Positions 1 to 5,995 are shown, counted from the first letter of the stretch. The stretch: 11,534 nt of DNA from Deltaproteobacteria bacterium UBA5799 (GCA_002418185.1 DIDN01000077.1:1-11534); one strand, 5' to 3'. Notes: a model not told the origin generated them from the letters alone. Program-made: numbers and translations.

Positions 1-31
1 CCACGGCTCCGGGTTCATGGCAGTCACGTAG

Positions 32-48
32 GGTGGGCACAGCCCACC
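32..48. repeat. Short perfect hairpin downstream of hicA
   Basis: Seen: a 7-bp perfect inverted repeat, GGTGGGC (32-38) and GCCCACC (42-48), with the 3-nt loop ACA. It lies 30 bp past the hicA stop codon, so it could end or protect the toxin–antitoxin transcript, but no T-run follows it on the minus strand. The surrounding GTAGGGTGGGC wording resembles short GC-rich repeats scattered in many genomes. That resemblance is from memory and is not proven here. Confidence 0.4.
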
Positions 49-77
49 ACTTTAAGATTTATAACTCTCTAATTCCC

Positions 78-308
78 TCACCTGTAAAGCCTCAAAAACT
101 CCTCAACCGAAAGCCCTGCGGTTTTTAATTGGGCCAGCAGGAGCCCCTTCTTTATCGGCTTCCCCTTGTGCACCGGAATCGTAAGGAGGGCGGGGTTGTC
201 TTCTTTCTTAAGCACCACATGGCTTCCGGTCTGATTTCGTATCTTCCATCCTGCGCGCTCAAAGGCCTTCACGACCCTCTCGGGCTTCAGGTTGTGCAAT
301 CCCTCCAT
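78..308 (-). CDS. hicA: HicA-family mRNA interferase toxin
   Basis: This 76-residue protein has the compact size and motifs of HicA/YcfA toxins, which fold like a double-stranded-RNA-binding domain and cleave mRNA independently of the ribosome. Visible landmarks are an N-terminal helix (VVKAFERAGWKI), the G-S-H motif at residues 28-30 with the presumed catalytic His30, the strand VVLKK, the TIPVHKGKPIKKG segment (43-55) and the C-terminal L..AGLSVEEFL helix. The ATG (308-306) overlaps the antitoxin stop codon by one base (TGATG), so translation is probably coupled. The toxin lies downstream of the antitoxin, opposite to the classical hicA-hicB order. The gene looks intact and has the key His. 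Family assignment is strong; activity is inferred. Confidence 0.93.
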   Translation of the reverse strand: MEGLHNLKPERVVKAFERAGWKIRNQTGSHVVLKKEDNPALLTIPVHKGKPIKKGLLLAQLKTAGLSVEEFLRLYR

Positions 309-943
309 CAGGCAGAGGCCCGTCCCTTCCTTTTCGCCCCTGCGCTGATTTCAAGGCACGCTGATATGGCATCCCGAATCATATCGAGGGCTTCCTCGAC
401 CGTGTCGCCCTGGGAGCTGCAGCCGGGCAGCGAGGGGCACTCTACCCAGAAGCCGCCGTCCTCAAGGTCGGGATGGAGGACGACTTTGTAAGCCTTCCCC
501 TGCACCTTCACATTGTATTTTTTCTCGCTTGCGATCCGAGCGACCTCATCTTTCGTGTCCTCTATTATCTGCCCCACCGCAATGCTCATTACAAGCTGCC
601 CTTTCGCAAGGACATCGAGGGCGGCTTCCCTGTCCTCGGCCCACACGAAAATGGTATTTCCGTCCGTTATGAGCCGCTTCTCGGCAAGCGGCTTCTTTAT
701 GTCCGGGAAGTTCTTCCTGAGCCAGTTTATGGCCTTCCGTATCTTCTGAAGGCTCACGCCCTGGGCCTTTAGGGCATTGGCGACCCGCAACTGGACAAGA
801 TCGGTAAAGGAATAAAGGCGGGTCGAGCCGGTCCCCTCGGCCCCGCTAATTGAGGGCTTTATTAAATGTGTTTCGTCCCAATATACAAGCTGGCGATATG
901 TTACGCCCGTCAGCTTGCTCGCGGTCTTTGCGTTAAAAGCCAT
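308..943 (-). CDS. MerR–HicB fusion antitoxin / autoregulator
   Basis: This 211-residue protein has two recognisable parts. Residues 5-75 look like a MerR-type winged helix: AKTASKLTGVTYRQLVYWDE, then TRLYSFTDLVQLRVANALKAQGVSLQKIRKAI. Residues 145-200 are a HicB antitoxin domain: strand AYKVVLHPD, GGFWVECPSLPGCSSQGDTVEEAL, then a helix. The middle (about 80-140) is a linker with GQLVMSIAVGQIIEDT and resembles the middle part of other MerR-like antitoxin regulators. Typical HicB proteins carry a ribbon-helix-helix or HTH after the HicB fold; here the DNA-binding part is in front and of another class. By inference the HicB part binds the HicA encoded directly downstream and the MerR part represses the shared promoter. 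Start: ATG at 943-941, preceded on the minus strand by AGGAGGGGGA. The C-terminus is basic (AKRKGRASA). Confidence 0.88.
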   Translation of the reverse strand: MAFNAKTASKLTGVTYRQLVYWDETHLIKPSISGAEGTGSTRLYSFTDLVQLRVANALKAQGVSLQKIRKAINWLRKNFPDIKKPLAEKRLITDGNTIFVWAEDREAALDVLAKGQLVMSIAVGQIIEDTKDEVARIASEKKYNVKVQGKAYKVVLHPDLEDGGFWVECPSLPGCSSQGDTVEEALDMIRDAISACLEISAGAKRKGRASA

Positions 944-952
944 TCCCCCTCC

Positions 953-987
953 TGTTATTATAATTACAAAGGTGTTATTATTATAAC
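953..987 (-). promoter_or_regulatory. Candidate operator repeats over the TA promoter
   Basis: On the minus strand the 9-mer ATAATAACA occurs at 981-973 and again at 961-953, spaced exactly 20 bp, about two helical turns. The upstream copy overlaps the -10 box and is part of a small palindrome GTTAT-AATA-ATAAC (987-974). Such phased sites beside the -10 fit autorepression by a dimer of the MerR–HicB protein. The repeats are seen; binding is inferred. AT-rich low complexity could produce part of this by chance. Confidence 0.5.
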
Positions 988-1008
988 GATTGTTGGCCTG
1001 TTTGTCAA
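980..1008 (-). promoter_or_regulatory. Consensus sigma70 promoter of the merR-hicB–hicA operon
   Basis: On the minus strand there is a perfect TTGACA (1008-1003), a 17-nt spacer and a perfect TATAAT (985-980). The expected start is near 973, giving a leader of about 30 nt with the AGGAGGGGG ribosome site before the ATG at 943. A full-consensus promoter on an antitoxin–toxin operon suggests it is strong and held down by a repressor, probably the MerR–HicB protein. Confidence 0.75.
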
Positions 1009-1058
1009 AGTGTTCGCTTCAAGGATTCGCTTCACAGAAAGATTCCCCCAACTTTTCT

Positions 1059-1088
1059 CTGGCAAATTACCCGATTCTTTATTAAAAT
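1059..1088 (+). promoter_or_regulatory. Possible promoter of mnmA-mtaB
   Basis: A -10-like TAAAAT (1083-1088, 5 of 6 to consensus) sits 18 nt after CTGGCA (1059-1064, 4 of 6). It lies in the AT-rich stretch between the divergent toxin–antitoxin operon and mnmA and would give a leader of about 45 nt. It is the best plus-strand candidate in the gap, but weak. Confidence 0.35.
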
Positions 1089-1139
1089 TATGGGGATTAC
1101 CCCTTTAGAGCCGCTTTTCAAAGGGCCAAGGACTAAGGA

Positions 1140-2246
1140 ATGTCCCGAAAGAAGGCGGTAGTCGCCATGAGCGGCGGTGTCGATTCATCCACAGCCCTTG
1201 CTCTCCTTAAGGAGCAGGGCTATGAATGCATCGGCGTCTCGATGCAGCTCTGGGACTACTCCAGAAAAGAACTCGAAAACGAGGCAGGGAGCGGCGCAAC
1301 CGCCGGAAGCTGCTGCTCCCTCGACGACATCCACGACGCGAGGCGCGTGGCCGAAAGCCTCGGCGTGCCCTTTTACGTCATTAACGTGGAAGATGCCTTC
1401 TCGCGCGAGGTCGTCGATTACTTCGTCTCCTCCTATTCCAGCGGCTCCACCCCAAACCCCTGCATAAAGTGCAACCAGATTTTAAAATTCGAGGTGCTCC
1501 TTAAAAAGGCCATCGGCCTTGAGGCGGACTATCTCGCCACAGGCCACTACGCCCGCATAGAGCGCGCGCCCTGGGGCATGCGCCTCCTTAAGGGCGCTGA
1601 CCATTCCAAAGACCAGAGCTACTTCCTTTTTACCATGACGCAGGCGCAGCTCGGGCGCATCCTTTTTCCGCTTGGGAATCTCACAAAGCCCGAAGTAAGA
1701 GAGCTTGCGCGCTCGCTTTCCATCCGGACTTCCGAGAAGGCCGAGAGCCAGGAGATATGCTTTGTCGAGGAGCCGAGCTATGCGGAGTTCTTATCCGCGC
1801 GCGTACCGAACGCGCCCGGCGATATCGTCGATATGGAAGGCCGGGTCCTCGGGAGGCACAGGGGGCTGTTCAACTACACCATAGGCCAGAGAAAGGGGCT
1901 TAACCTCTCTGGCGGCCCCTTTTACGTTCTCGATATAGCCGTCCCCTCGAACAGGGTCGTGGTGGGGGCGGCTGACAGGCTCTTTTCCAGCGGGCTTACC
2001 GCAGTTGATGTAAACTGGATAGACCCTGAGGCGATGGAAAAGGCGCGCGGCGGCAAACTAACCGCAGCCGCGAAGATACGCTATCGACACCAGGAGGCGC
2101 CTTGCATTATAAAGACGCTGCCGGACGGGTCCATTGAGGTCGTTTTCGACAAGCCCCAGAAGGCCATAACGCCCGGACAGGCGGTAGTCATTTACGATGG
2201 CGACGAGGTGCTCGGCGGCGGCTGGATACGGGAGGCGATAAAGTGA
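1140..2246 (+). CDS. mnmA: tRNA-specific 2-thiouridylase MnmA
   Basis: MnmA makes 2-thiouridine at wobble position 34 of tRNAs for Lys, Glu and Gln, using sulfur passed from a cysteine desulfurase. The 368-residue protein has the usual length. The PP-loop ATP site is SGGVDS (11-16); Cys108 in NPCIKC and Cys207 in EICF correspond to the two catalytic cysteines of the family; GHYAR (135-139) and KDQSYFL (157-163) are conserved tRNA/active-site segments; a C-terminal beta-barrel follows from about 225. Start: ATG at 1140 with AAGGA (1128-1132) seven bases before it, and the PP-loop directly follows the N-terminus as expected. The gene is divergent from the toxin–antitoxin operon and overlaps mtaB by 4 nt (GTGA), so the two tRNA-modification genes form one transcript. 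All key residues are present. Confidence 0.97.
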   Translation: MSRKKAVVAMSGGVDSSTALALLKEQGYECIGVSMQLWDYSRKELENEAGSGATAGSCCSLDDIHDARRVAESLGVPFYVINVEDAFSREVVDYFVSSYSSGSTPNPCIKCNQILKFEVLLKKAIGLEADYLATGHYARIERAPWGMRLLKGADHSKDQSYFLFTMTQAQLGRILFPLGNLTKPEVRELARSLSIRTSEKAESQEICFVEEPSYAEFLSARVPNAPGDIVDMEGRVLGRHRGLFNYTIGQRKGLNLSGGPFYVLDIAVPSNRVVVGAADRLFSSGLTAVDVNWIDPEAMEKARGGKLTAAAKIRYRHQEAPCIIKTLPDGSIEVVFDKPQKAITPGQAVVIYDGDEVLGGGWIREAIK

Positions 2247-3559
2247 GCGTAAGGAAAGTCGCCATAACAACACTGGGCTGCAAGTCCAACCAGTACGACT
2301 CCTCCGCGCTCGAAGACGCGCTCCGCGCCGCCTCATTCGAGGTCGCGCCCTTTAACGGCCCTGCCGACGCCTACATCATAAACACCTGCACGGTCACGGG
2401 AAGGACCGACACCCAGTCGCGCCAGGTAATAAGGAAGGCGCGGAAGGAAAACCCCGGGGCATTGGTCGTCGTAACGGGCTGCTACGCGCAGGTATCGCCC
2501 GAGGAGGTTAAATCCCTCGGCGTGGACTTCGTGGTCGGAAACCCGGAGAAGGAGAGGATAGTGGAATACCTTATCGGCGGCAGGCAGGGGGCCGCGATAG
2601 AGGACCTGGGCCAATGGCAGGAAGGCACGCCGTGGACACTGCGGGCACGCTCCTCATCGGGCCGCACCAGGGCCAACATGAAGATACAGGAAGGCTGCGG
2701 CCGCGCCTGCTCCTACTGCATCATACCCAGGGCAAGGGGCCTTTCGAAGAGCCTTCCATTAAATGAAATCGAGCGCGAGTTCGATTTTCTCGTCGAAGCC
2801 GGTTACAAGGAGGTAGTGCTGACCGGCATACACCTCGGCGCATGGGGCGCGGATTTATCGCCGTCAACAGACATAACCGCGCTGCTTGAGCTAATCGAGA
2901 AAAAGGACTACCCCTGCAGGTTCAGGCTGAGCTCCCTCGACCCGGACGAGGTGACCGAGAGGCTCGTTGAGATTTTGAAAGACGCCAAGAGGGTCTGCAA
3001 CCACCTGCACCTTTGCCTGCAAAGCGGGGACGATGGAATCATAAGGCGCATGAGAAGGCCGTACACGAGGGGGCTCTTCGCGGAAAAGGTCGAACGGCTC
3101 GTTGCGTCAGTCCCCGAGGTCTCAATCGGAGTCGATGTGATCGCGGGCTTTCCCGGCGAGGGGGATGCGGAGTTCGAAAATACTTTCTCGCTCCTCTCCA
3201 ACCTGCCCGTGGCATATCTCCATATCTTCCCTTTTTCGGCAAGGCGCGGAACCCCTGCGGCCTCCTCCCGCGACCAGGTCGAACCCGGAACAATAAAGGA
3301 GCGGTGTTCGAGGCTGCATGAGCTTGACCGGGCAAAGAGGGACGCCTTCCACCAGAGCTTTTTCGGGAAAAGGGCGAGCGTGCTCATTGAAAGCGGCCGC
3401 GACAGGCGCTCAGGGCTCCTTGCCGGCAGGGCGCGCAATTACATGAGGGTCTTTATCGACGGCGGCGACGGCCTGAAGAAAAGGCTTTTGGACGTGGAGC
3501 TTCTTGAGGCCGCGCACGGTGGCGTGATGGGGGCGGTAGCCGCCGGAGAAGAGGTTTAG
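2243..3559 (+). CDS. mtaB: tRNA t6A37 methylthiotransferase MtaB
   Basis: MtaB converts t6A at position 37 of ANN-decoding tRNAs to ms2t6A. The 438-residue protein shows the methylthiotransferase layout: an N-terminal UPF0004 domain with cluster ligands Cys13 (LGCKSNQYDS), Cys49 (NTCTVT) and Cys80 (TGCYAQ), then a radical SAM domain with C152-x3-C156-x2-C159 in KIQEGCGRACSYCIIPRARG, then a C-terminal TRAM-like region (about 375-430). The LGCKxNQ start and the RTRANMKIQEGC stretch point to MtaB rather than MiaB or RimO. GTG at 2243 is the start; it overlaps the mnmA stop as GTGA, suggesting coupled translation. It ends in a TAG and is followed by a repeat-filled gap. All six cluster cysteines are present. 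Confidence 0.95.
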   Translation: MSVRKVAITTLGCKSNQYDSSALEDALRAASFEVAPFNGPADAYIINTCTVTGRTDTQSRQVIRKARKENPGALVVVTGCYAQVSPEEVKSLGVDFVVGNPEKERIVEYLIGGRQGAAIEDLGQWQEGTPWTLRARSSSGRTRANMKIQEGCGRACSYCIIPRARGLSKSLPLNEIEREFDFLVEAGYKEVVLTGIHLGAWGADLSPSTDITALLELIEKKDYPCRFRLSSLDPDEVTERLVEILKDAKRVCNHLHLCLQSGDDGIIRRMRRPYTRGLFAEKVERLVASVPEVSIGVDVIAGFPGEGDAEFENTFSLLSNLPVAYLHIFPFSARRGTPAASSRDQVEPGTIKERCSRLHELDRAKRDAFHQSFFGKRASVLIESGRDRRSGLLAGRARNYMRVFIDGGDGLKKRLLDVELLEAAHGGVMGAVAAGEEV

Positions 3560-3578
3560 CCCCGCAGTATTCGGCGTT

Positions 3579-3744
3579 GTCATTCTGAGGGAGCGTAAGC
3601 GACCGACAATTTTTGCAGGACAGCAAAAATTGAATGCCGAGCCTCTTGGCGAGGCGGCCCGAAGGGTCGAGCCCAGGACGGGGCGAGATAAGAATCTCGA
3701 AAACGGCAGAAGCGAGAGATTCTTCGGCTCCGCCTCAGAATGAC
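3579..3744. repeat. Palindromic intergenic repeat (MITE/REP-like), type B
   Basis: The gap between mtaB and rnc is occupied by a structured element. Its ends are a perfect 12-bp inverted repeat, GTCATTCTGAGG (3579-3590) and CCTCAGAATGAC (3733-3744). Nested inside are a perfect 10-bp hairpin CAATTTTTGC/GCAAAAATTG (3607-3616/3623-3632), a 5-bp hairpin GCCTC/GAGGC (3641-3645/3651-3655) and a 9-bp pair AAGAATCTC/GAGATTCTT (3690-3698/3716-3724). From memory, CATTCTGAGG-type ends next to GAATCTC motifs are a common dispersed repeat in several phyla. Only one copy is in this window, so dispersal is not shown here. No ORF of substance lies inside. Confidence 0.7.
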
Positions 3745-3860
3745 GGCAAAGGGAACGGAGGAAAAATCCTTTCCGAAGCATATGAGGTTACGGCGTAAGG
3801 TGCGGTTGCGCGCACCGTCAAATCTTTTCAGCCACGCATGATTCCAGCCGGAGGTGTATT
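3745..3860 (+). other. Non-coding leader region before rnc
   Basis: After the repeat, about 115 bases precede rnc. They hold a perfect 6-bp hairpin GGTGCG/CGCACC (3799-3804/3811-3816) without a following T-run and, right before the gene, the ribosome site GGAGGT (3850-3855). I see no convincing -35/-10 pair here, so the origin of the rnc transcript is unclear: read-through from mtaB or an unrecognised promoter. Confidence 0.4.
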
Positions 3861-4613
3861 TTGAAAGACGTTATTTCGTTCGATTCCTTTCTTGAAACCC
3901 TTCCCTTCAGCTTCACGGATCCTGAGCTCATGAGGAAGGTCTTCGTACACAGGTCGTATCTCAACGAGAAAGAGGGTGCCGGGCTCAAGTCAAACGAGCG
4001 GCTCGAGTTTCTCGGAGACGCCATCCTCTCCAACATCATAAGCCACATGCTCTTCAGGAAGTTCCCGGACATACACGAGGGCGAGCTTACGAGGATGAGG
4101 GCCAAGCTCGTGAACGGGCAGGCGCTGGCCCTGCTCGCAAAGGAGCTATCGCTCGACAAGTACCTCCTTCTCGGCAAGGGCGAGCGCGGCAGCGGCGGTG
4201 TCGACAACCCCTCCATACTCGCCGGGGTCTTCGAGGCCTTCATGGCCGCCGTTTACTTCCACCACGGTTTCCAGAAGACCTTCGAATATGTAGAGAGCCT
4301 TTTTTCGCCGCTCCTCAAGGAGGCGCTCGAAGCGCCCGGGCACTTCGACTTCAAACCGAAGCTGCAGGAGCTATCGCAGAGGCTCTTTAAGGAGGCCCCG
4401 GCCTATGTATTGAAGGGGGAGAAAGGGCCGCCGCACAAGAAGGTCTTCGAGGTTGAGGTCTATGTAGGCGGGAAGGTCCTCGGCTCAGGCTCTGCGAACA
4501 GGAAAAAGGACGCGGAGCAGGCCGCAGCAGGCGAGGCGCTAAAGAACATGACCGAGCGCTTTATTGAGTTCTTCCCGGAAAGGATGCCGGACGGGGAGCT
4601 TCATGGCGCATAA
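3861..4613 (+). CDS. rnc: Ribonuclease III
   Basis: RNase III cuts double-stranded RNA, including rRNA precursors, as a homodimer. The 250-residue protein has an N-terminal nuclease domain (about 5-150) with the signature NERLEFLGDAILS (45-57: Glu46, Glu49, Asp53), HEGELTRMRAKLV (72-84) and LLLGKGERGSGG (102-113), and a C-terminal dsRNA-binding domain (about 162-231) ending in KKDAEQAAAGEAL. Glu125, matching catalytic Glu117 of E. coli, is present. The metal-binding Asp of the SILAD-x2-EA motif is replaced by Gly122 (GGG, 4224-4226), and the usual YLD after it reads YFHHG. Start: TTG at 3861, with GGAGGT at 3850-3855; no better upstream start keeps the normal N-terminus. The gene overlaps the next by 11 nt. 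Confidence 0.95.
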   Translation: MKDVISFDSFLETLPFSFTDPELMRKVFVHRSYLNEKEGAGLKSNERLEFLGDAILSNIISHMLFRKFPDIHEGELTRMRAKLVNGQALALLAKELSLDKYLLLGKGERGSGGVDNPSILAGVFEAFMAAVYFHHGFQKTFEYVESLFSPLLKEALEAPGHFDFKPKLQELSQRLFKEAPAYVLKGEKGPPHKKVFEVEVYVGGKVLGSGSANRKKDAEQAAAGEALKNMTERFIEFFPERMPDGELHGA

Positions 4614-5421
4614 GCAGCTCATAATCCCGATCTTCATACCATTCGGCGGCTGCCCCCACCAGTGCGTTTTCTGCGACCAGAAGGGCATATCGTCGGTAAA
4701 GGCGCTTCCCGAGCCTTTGGAAGCTGCCAGGCAAATAGAGCTCTACCTTTCCACCTGGAAGGGCAAGGGCGCGAAGGAGGCCGCCTTCTACGGCGGGAGC
4801 TTCACGGGGCTGCCCGAAAAAATGCAGAAAGACTATCTCGAAGCGGCGCTCCCTTTTATAAGGGAAGGGAGGCTCGATTCCATAAGGGTCTCCACAAGGC
4901 CCGATTATATCGACGCCCAAAGGGCGGCCTTTCTTTTAAACCACGGGGTAAGGACAGTAGAGCTCGGGGTGCAGTCAATGGATGAGAAGGTGCTCGCGCT
5001 TTCCGGCAGGGGGCACGGCCCTGAGGCGACCGAGGCGGCTGTCGCCGCGCTCAGGAAGGCCGGTCTAAAGACAGGACTCCAGTTCATGCCCGGGCTCCCC
5101 GGAGACACCATTGAGACCATACTCGACACCACCCAAAGGATAATCGCCCTTGAGCCTGATTTCGTCAGGGTCTATCCGTCGCTCGTCCTCAAGGGCACGG
5201 CGCTCCACAGGATGTACCTCGGCGGGCGCTATACCCCCTGGAGCCTCGAAGAGATGACAGAGGCTTGCGTGCAGGTCAAGCGGCTCCTTGACGAAGCTGG
5301 CGTCCCCGTAATCCGCATGGGCCTCCAGCCCGGAAAAGAGCTCGAGGAATCCATAGCCGCGGGCCCGTATCACCCCTCCTTCAGGCAGCTGGTAGAAGCC
5401 CTGGCAACCTCTAAAAATTGA
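4603..5421 (+). CDS. Elp3-like radical SAM protein, C-terminus apparently truncated
   Basis: This 272-residue protein begins PIFIPFGGCPHQCVFCDQ, with the radical SAM cluster cysteines C17-x3-C21-x2-C24, followed by FYGGSFTGL (about 63-70), RVSTRPDYID, TVELGVQSMD and LQFMPGLPGDT, the pattern of the Elp3/COG1243-like radical SAM group without acetyltransferase domain. Its exact substrate is unknown; relatives next to rnc are known in other bacteria. The end, GLQPGKELEESIAAGPYHPSFRQLVEAL, matches a region normally followed by several dozen more residues (from memory). Here the last codons (ATSKN) and the TGA lie inside the left arm of the palindromic repeat at 5403-5545, so the tail looks cut by that element. 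Start: ATG at 4603 with GGGGAG (4593-4598). An in-frame TTG at 4564 lies deep in rnc and lacks support. The core is intact, so it may still work. Confidence 0.85.
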   Translation: MAHKQLIIPIFIPFGGCPHQCVFCDQKGISSVKALPEPLEAARQIELYLSTWKGKGAKEAAFYGGSFTGLPEKMQKDYLEAALPFIREGRLDSIRVSTRPDYIDAQRAAFLLNHGVRTVELGVQSMDEKVLALSGRGHGPEATEAAVAALRKAGLKTGLQFMPGLPGDTIETILDTTQRIIALEPDFVRVYPSLVLKGTALHRMYLGGRYTPWSLEEMTEACVQVKRLLDEAGVPVIRMGLQPGKELEESIAAGPYHPSFRQLVEALATSKN

Positions 5422-5545
5422 TCTTTTCCCCGGACTCTGCGTCAGTCCGGGAATAAAAATGCTCACATATTATTCATATATGCTCCGCTTTTTATTCCCG
5501 GCCTTCCGGGAAAAGCGGGAAAAATCTCTAATTTTTGAGGTTGCC
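5403..5545. repeat. Cloverleaf-like palindromic repeat, type A, copy 1
   Basis: The outer arms form a long imperfect inverted repeat: GGCAACCTCTAAAAATTG from 5403 (arm to 5431) against its near-complement at 5517-5545, which ends TTTTTGAGGTTGCC. The outermost 9 bp (GGCAACCTC/GAGGTTGCC) are perfect. Inside are an 8-bp hairpin CCCGGACT/AGTCCGGG (5429-5436/5444-5451), a 13-bp perfect pair CCGGGAATAAAAA/TTTTTATTCCCGG (5447-5459/5489-5501) that competes with it, and CCCGG/CCGGG with a CCTT loop (5497-5501/5506-5510). A run TTTTATTT follows the right arm, so the folded RNA could act as a terminator. The left arm contains the stop codon of the radical SAM gene. A 23-base exact match to the left arm recurs at 11512-11534, so it is a repeat family. 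Confidence 0.85.
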
Positions 5546-5563
5546 TTTTATTTCCGTGCGGGC

Positions 5564-5591
5564 TTGCAAACCTGAAAACCGGGGCTATTAT
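5564..5591 (+). promoter_or_regulatory. Candidate promoter of the small exported-protein gene
   Basis: TTGCAA (5564-5569, 4 of 6) and TATTAT (5586-5591, 5 of 6) are separated by 16 nt, shortly after the palindromic repeat. Transcription would start near 5598, about 50 nt before the gene. A 6-bp hairpin GCCGGA/TCCGGC (5604-5609/5617-5622) lies in the leader, upstream of the ribosome site GGGGG (5636-5640). Confidence 0.45.
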
Positions 5592-5647
5592 TATATATGC
5601 CTCGCCGGACCTGAAATCCGGCGGCAAAAAAAGCAGGGGGAATTCCC

Positions 5648-5995
5648 ATGAAAAGGACGGTCTCCGCGCTCCTTGCAGCCCTTGTCCTGTTTTTCGCGGT
5701 TACACCGGCCCATGCCGCCAGTACAATGGAAAAAGAAGAGCCCTCGTCGAGCGAGATAATATTCGACGTCCTCATCGGGAGGCCGCTCGGCATAGTGGCT
5801 ACCGTCCTCGGGACAGCGGTCTTCATAGTGGGCCTGCCCTTTACAATCCCTGCCCGGAGCGTCGGGGTCACTGCCGATAAGCTCATAGCAGACCCCTTCA
5901 AATACACCTTCGCGAGGCCCGTCGGAGATATCGACAGCTACCCGAGGTATTGCTGCGACGATACGAAAGAAACAGCCGCGCTCGCGGAGCCCTGA
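5648..5995 (+). CDS. Small exported protein of unknown function
   Basis: This 115-residue protein has a clear signal peptide: MKRTV, a hydrophobic core (ALLAALVLFFAV), and a likely signal peptidase site after AHA (residue 23). A second hydrophobic stretch at about 47-64 (PLGIVATVLGTAVFIVGL) could be a membrane segment or a buried hairpin. It is followed by PFTIPARSVGVTADKLIADPFKYTFARPVGD. The pattern of a hydrophobic V-G-T-A-V-F core, then PFT, then P-x2-YTF-x-RP(L/V)GD recalls a conserved exported family of Proteobacteria that I know only as uncharacterised. A Cys-Cys pair sits at 102-103 near the acidic C-terminus. It appears to be a stand-alone gene between a repeat and the mfd promoter. 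Start: ATG at 5648 after GGGGGAA. Function: not known. Confidence 0.8.
   Translation: MKRTVSALLAALVLFFAVTPAHAASTMEKEEPSSSEIIFDVLIGRPLGIVATVLGTAVFIVGLPFTIPARSVGVTADKLIADPFKYTFARPVGDIDSYPRYCCDDTKETAALAEP

Noticed and set aside
129..772. Plus-strand frames opposite the toxin–antitoxin genes
   Set aside because: HicA, MerR and HicB motifs on the minus strand account for this DNA; the plus frames have no motif or ribosome site.
957..962. Second TATAAT on the minus strand as the -10 of the TA operon
   Set aside because: It is only 13 bases from the ATG, so transcription would begin within the ribosome site; the copy at 980-985 with TTGACA at 1003-1008 fits far better.
3607..3632. 10-bp hairpin as rho-independent terminator of mtaB
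   Set aside because: The stem is AT-rich (CAATTTTTGC) and is followed by AATGCC instead of a T-run; it is better seen as part of the repeat element.
3579..3744. CRISPR array or small RNA gene in the mtaB–rnc gap
   Set aside because: There are no regularly spaced direct repeats, only nested inverted repeats, and no promoter/terminator pair that would define an RNA gene.
4564..4602. Upstream in-frame TTG start for the radical SAM gene
   Set aside because: It lies inside the rnc dsRNA-binding tail, adds 13 residues without family resemblance, and the ATG at 4603 has a GGGGAG site directly before it.
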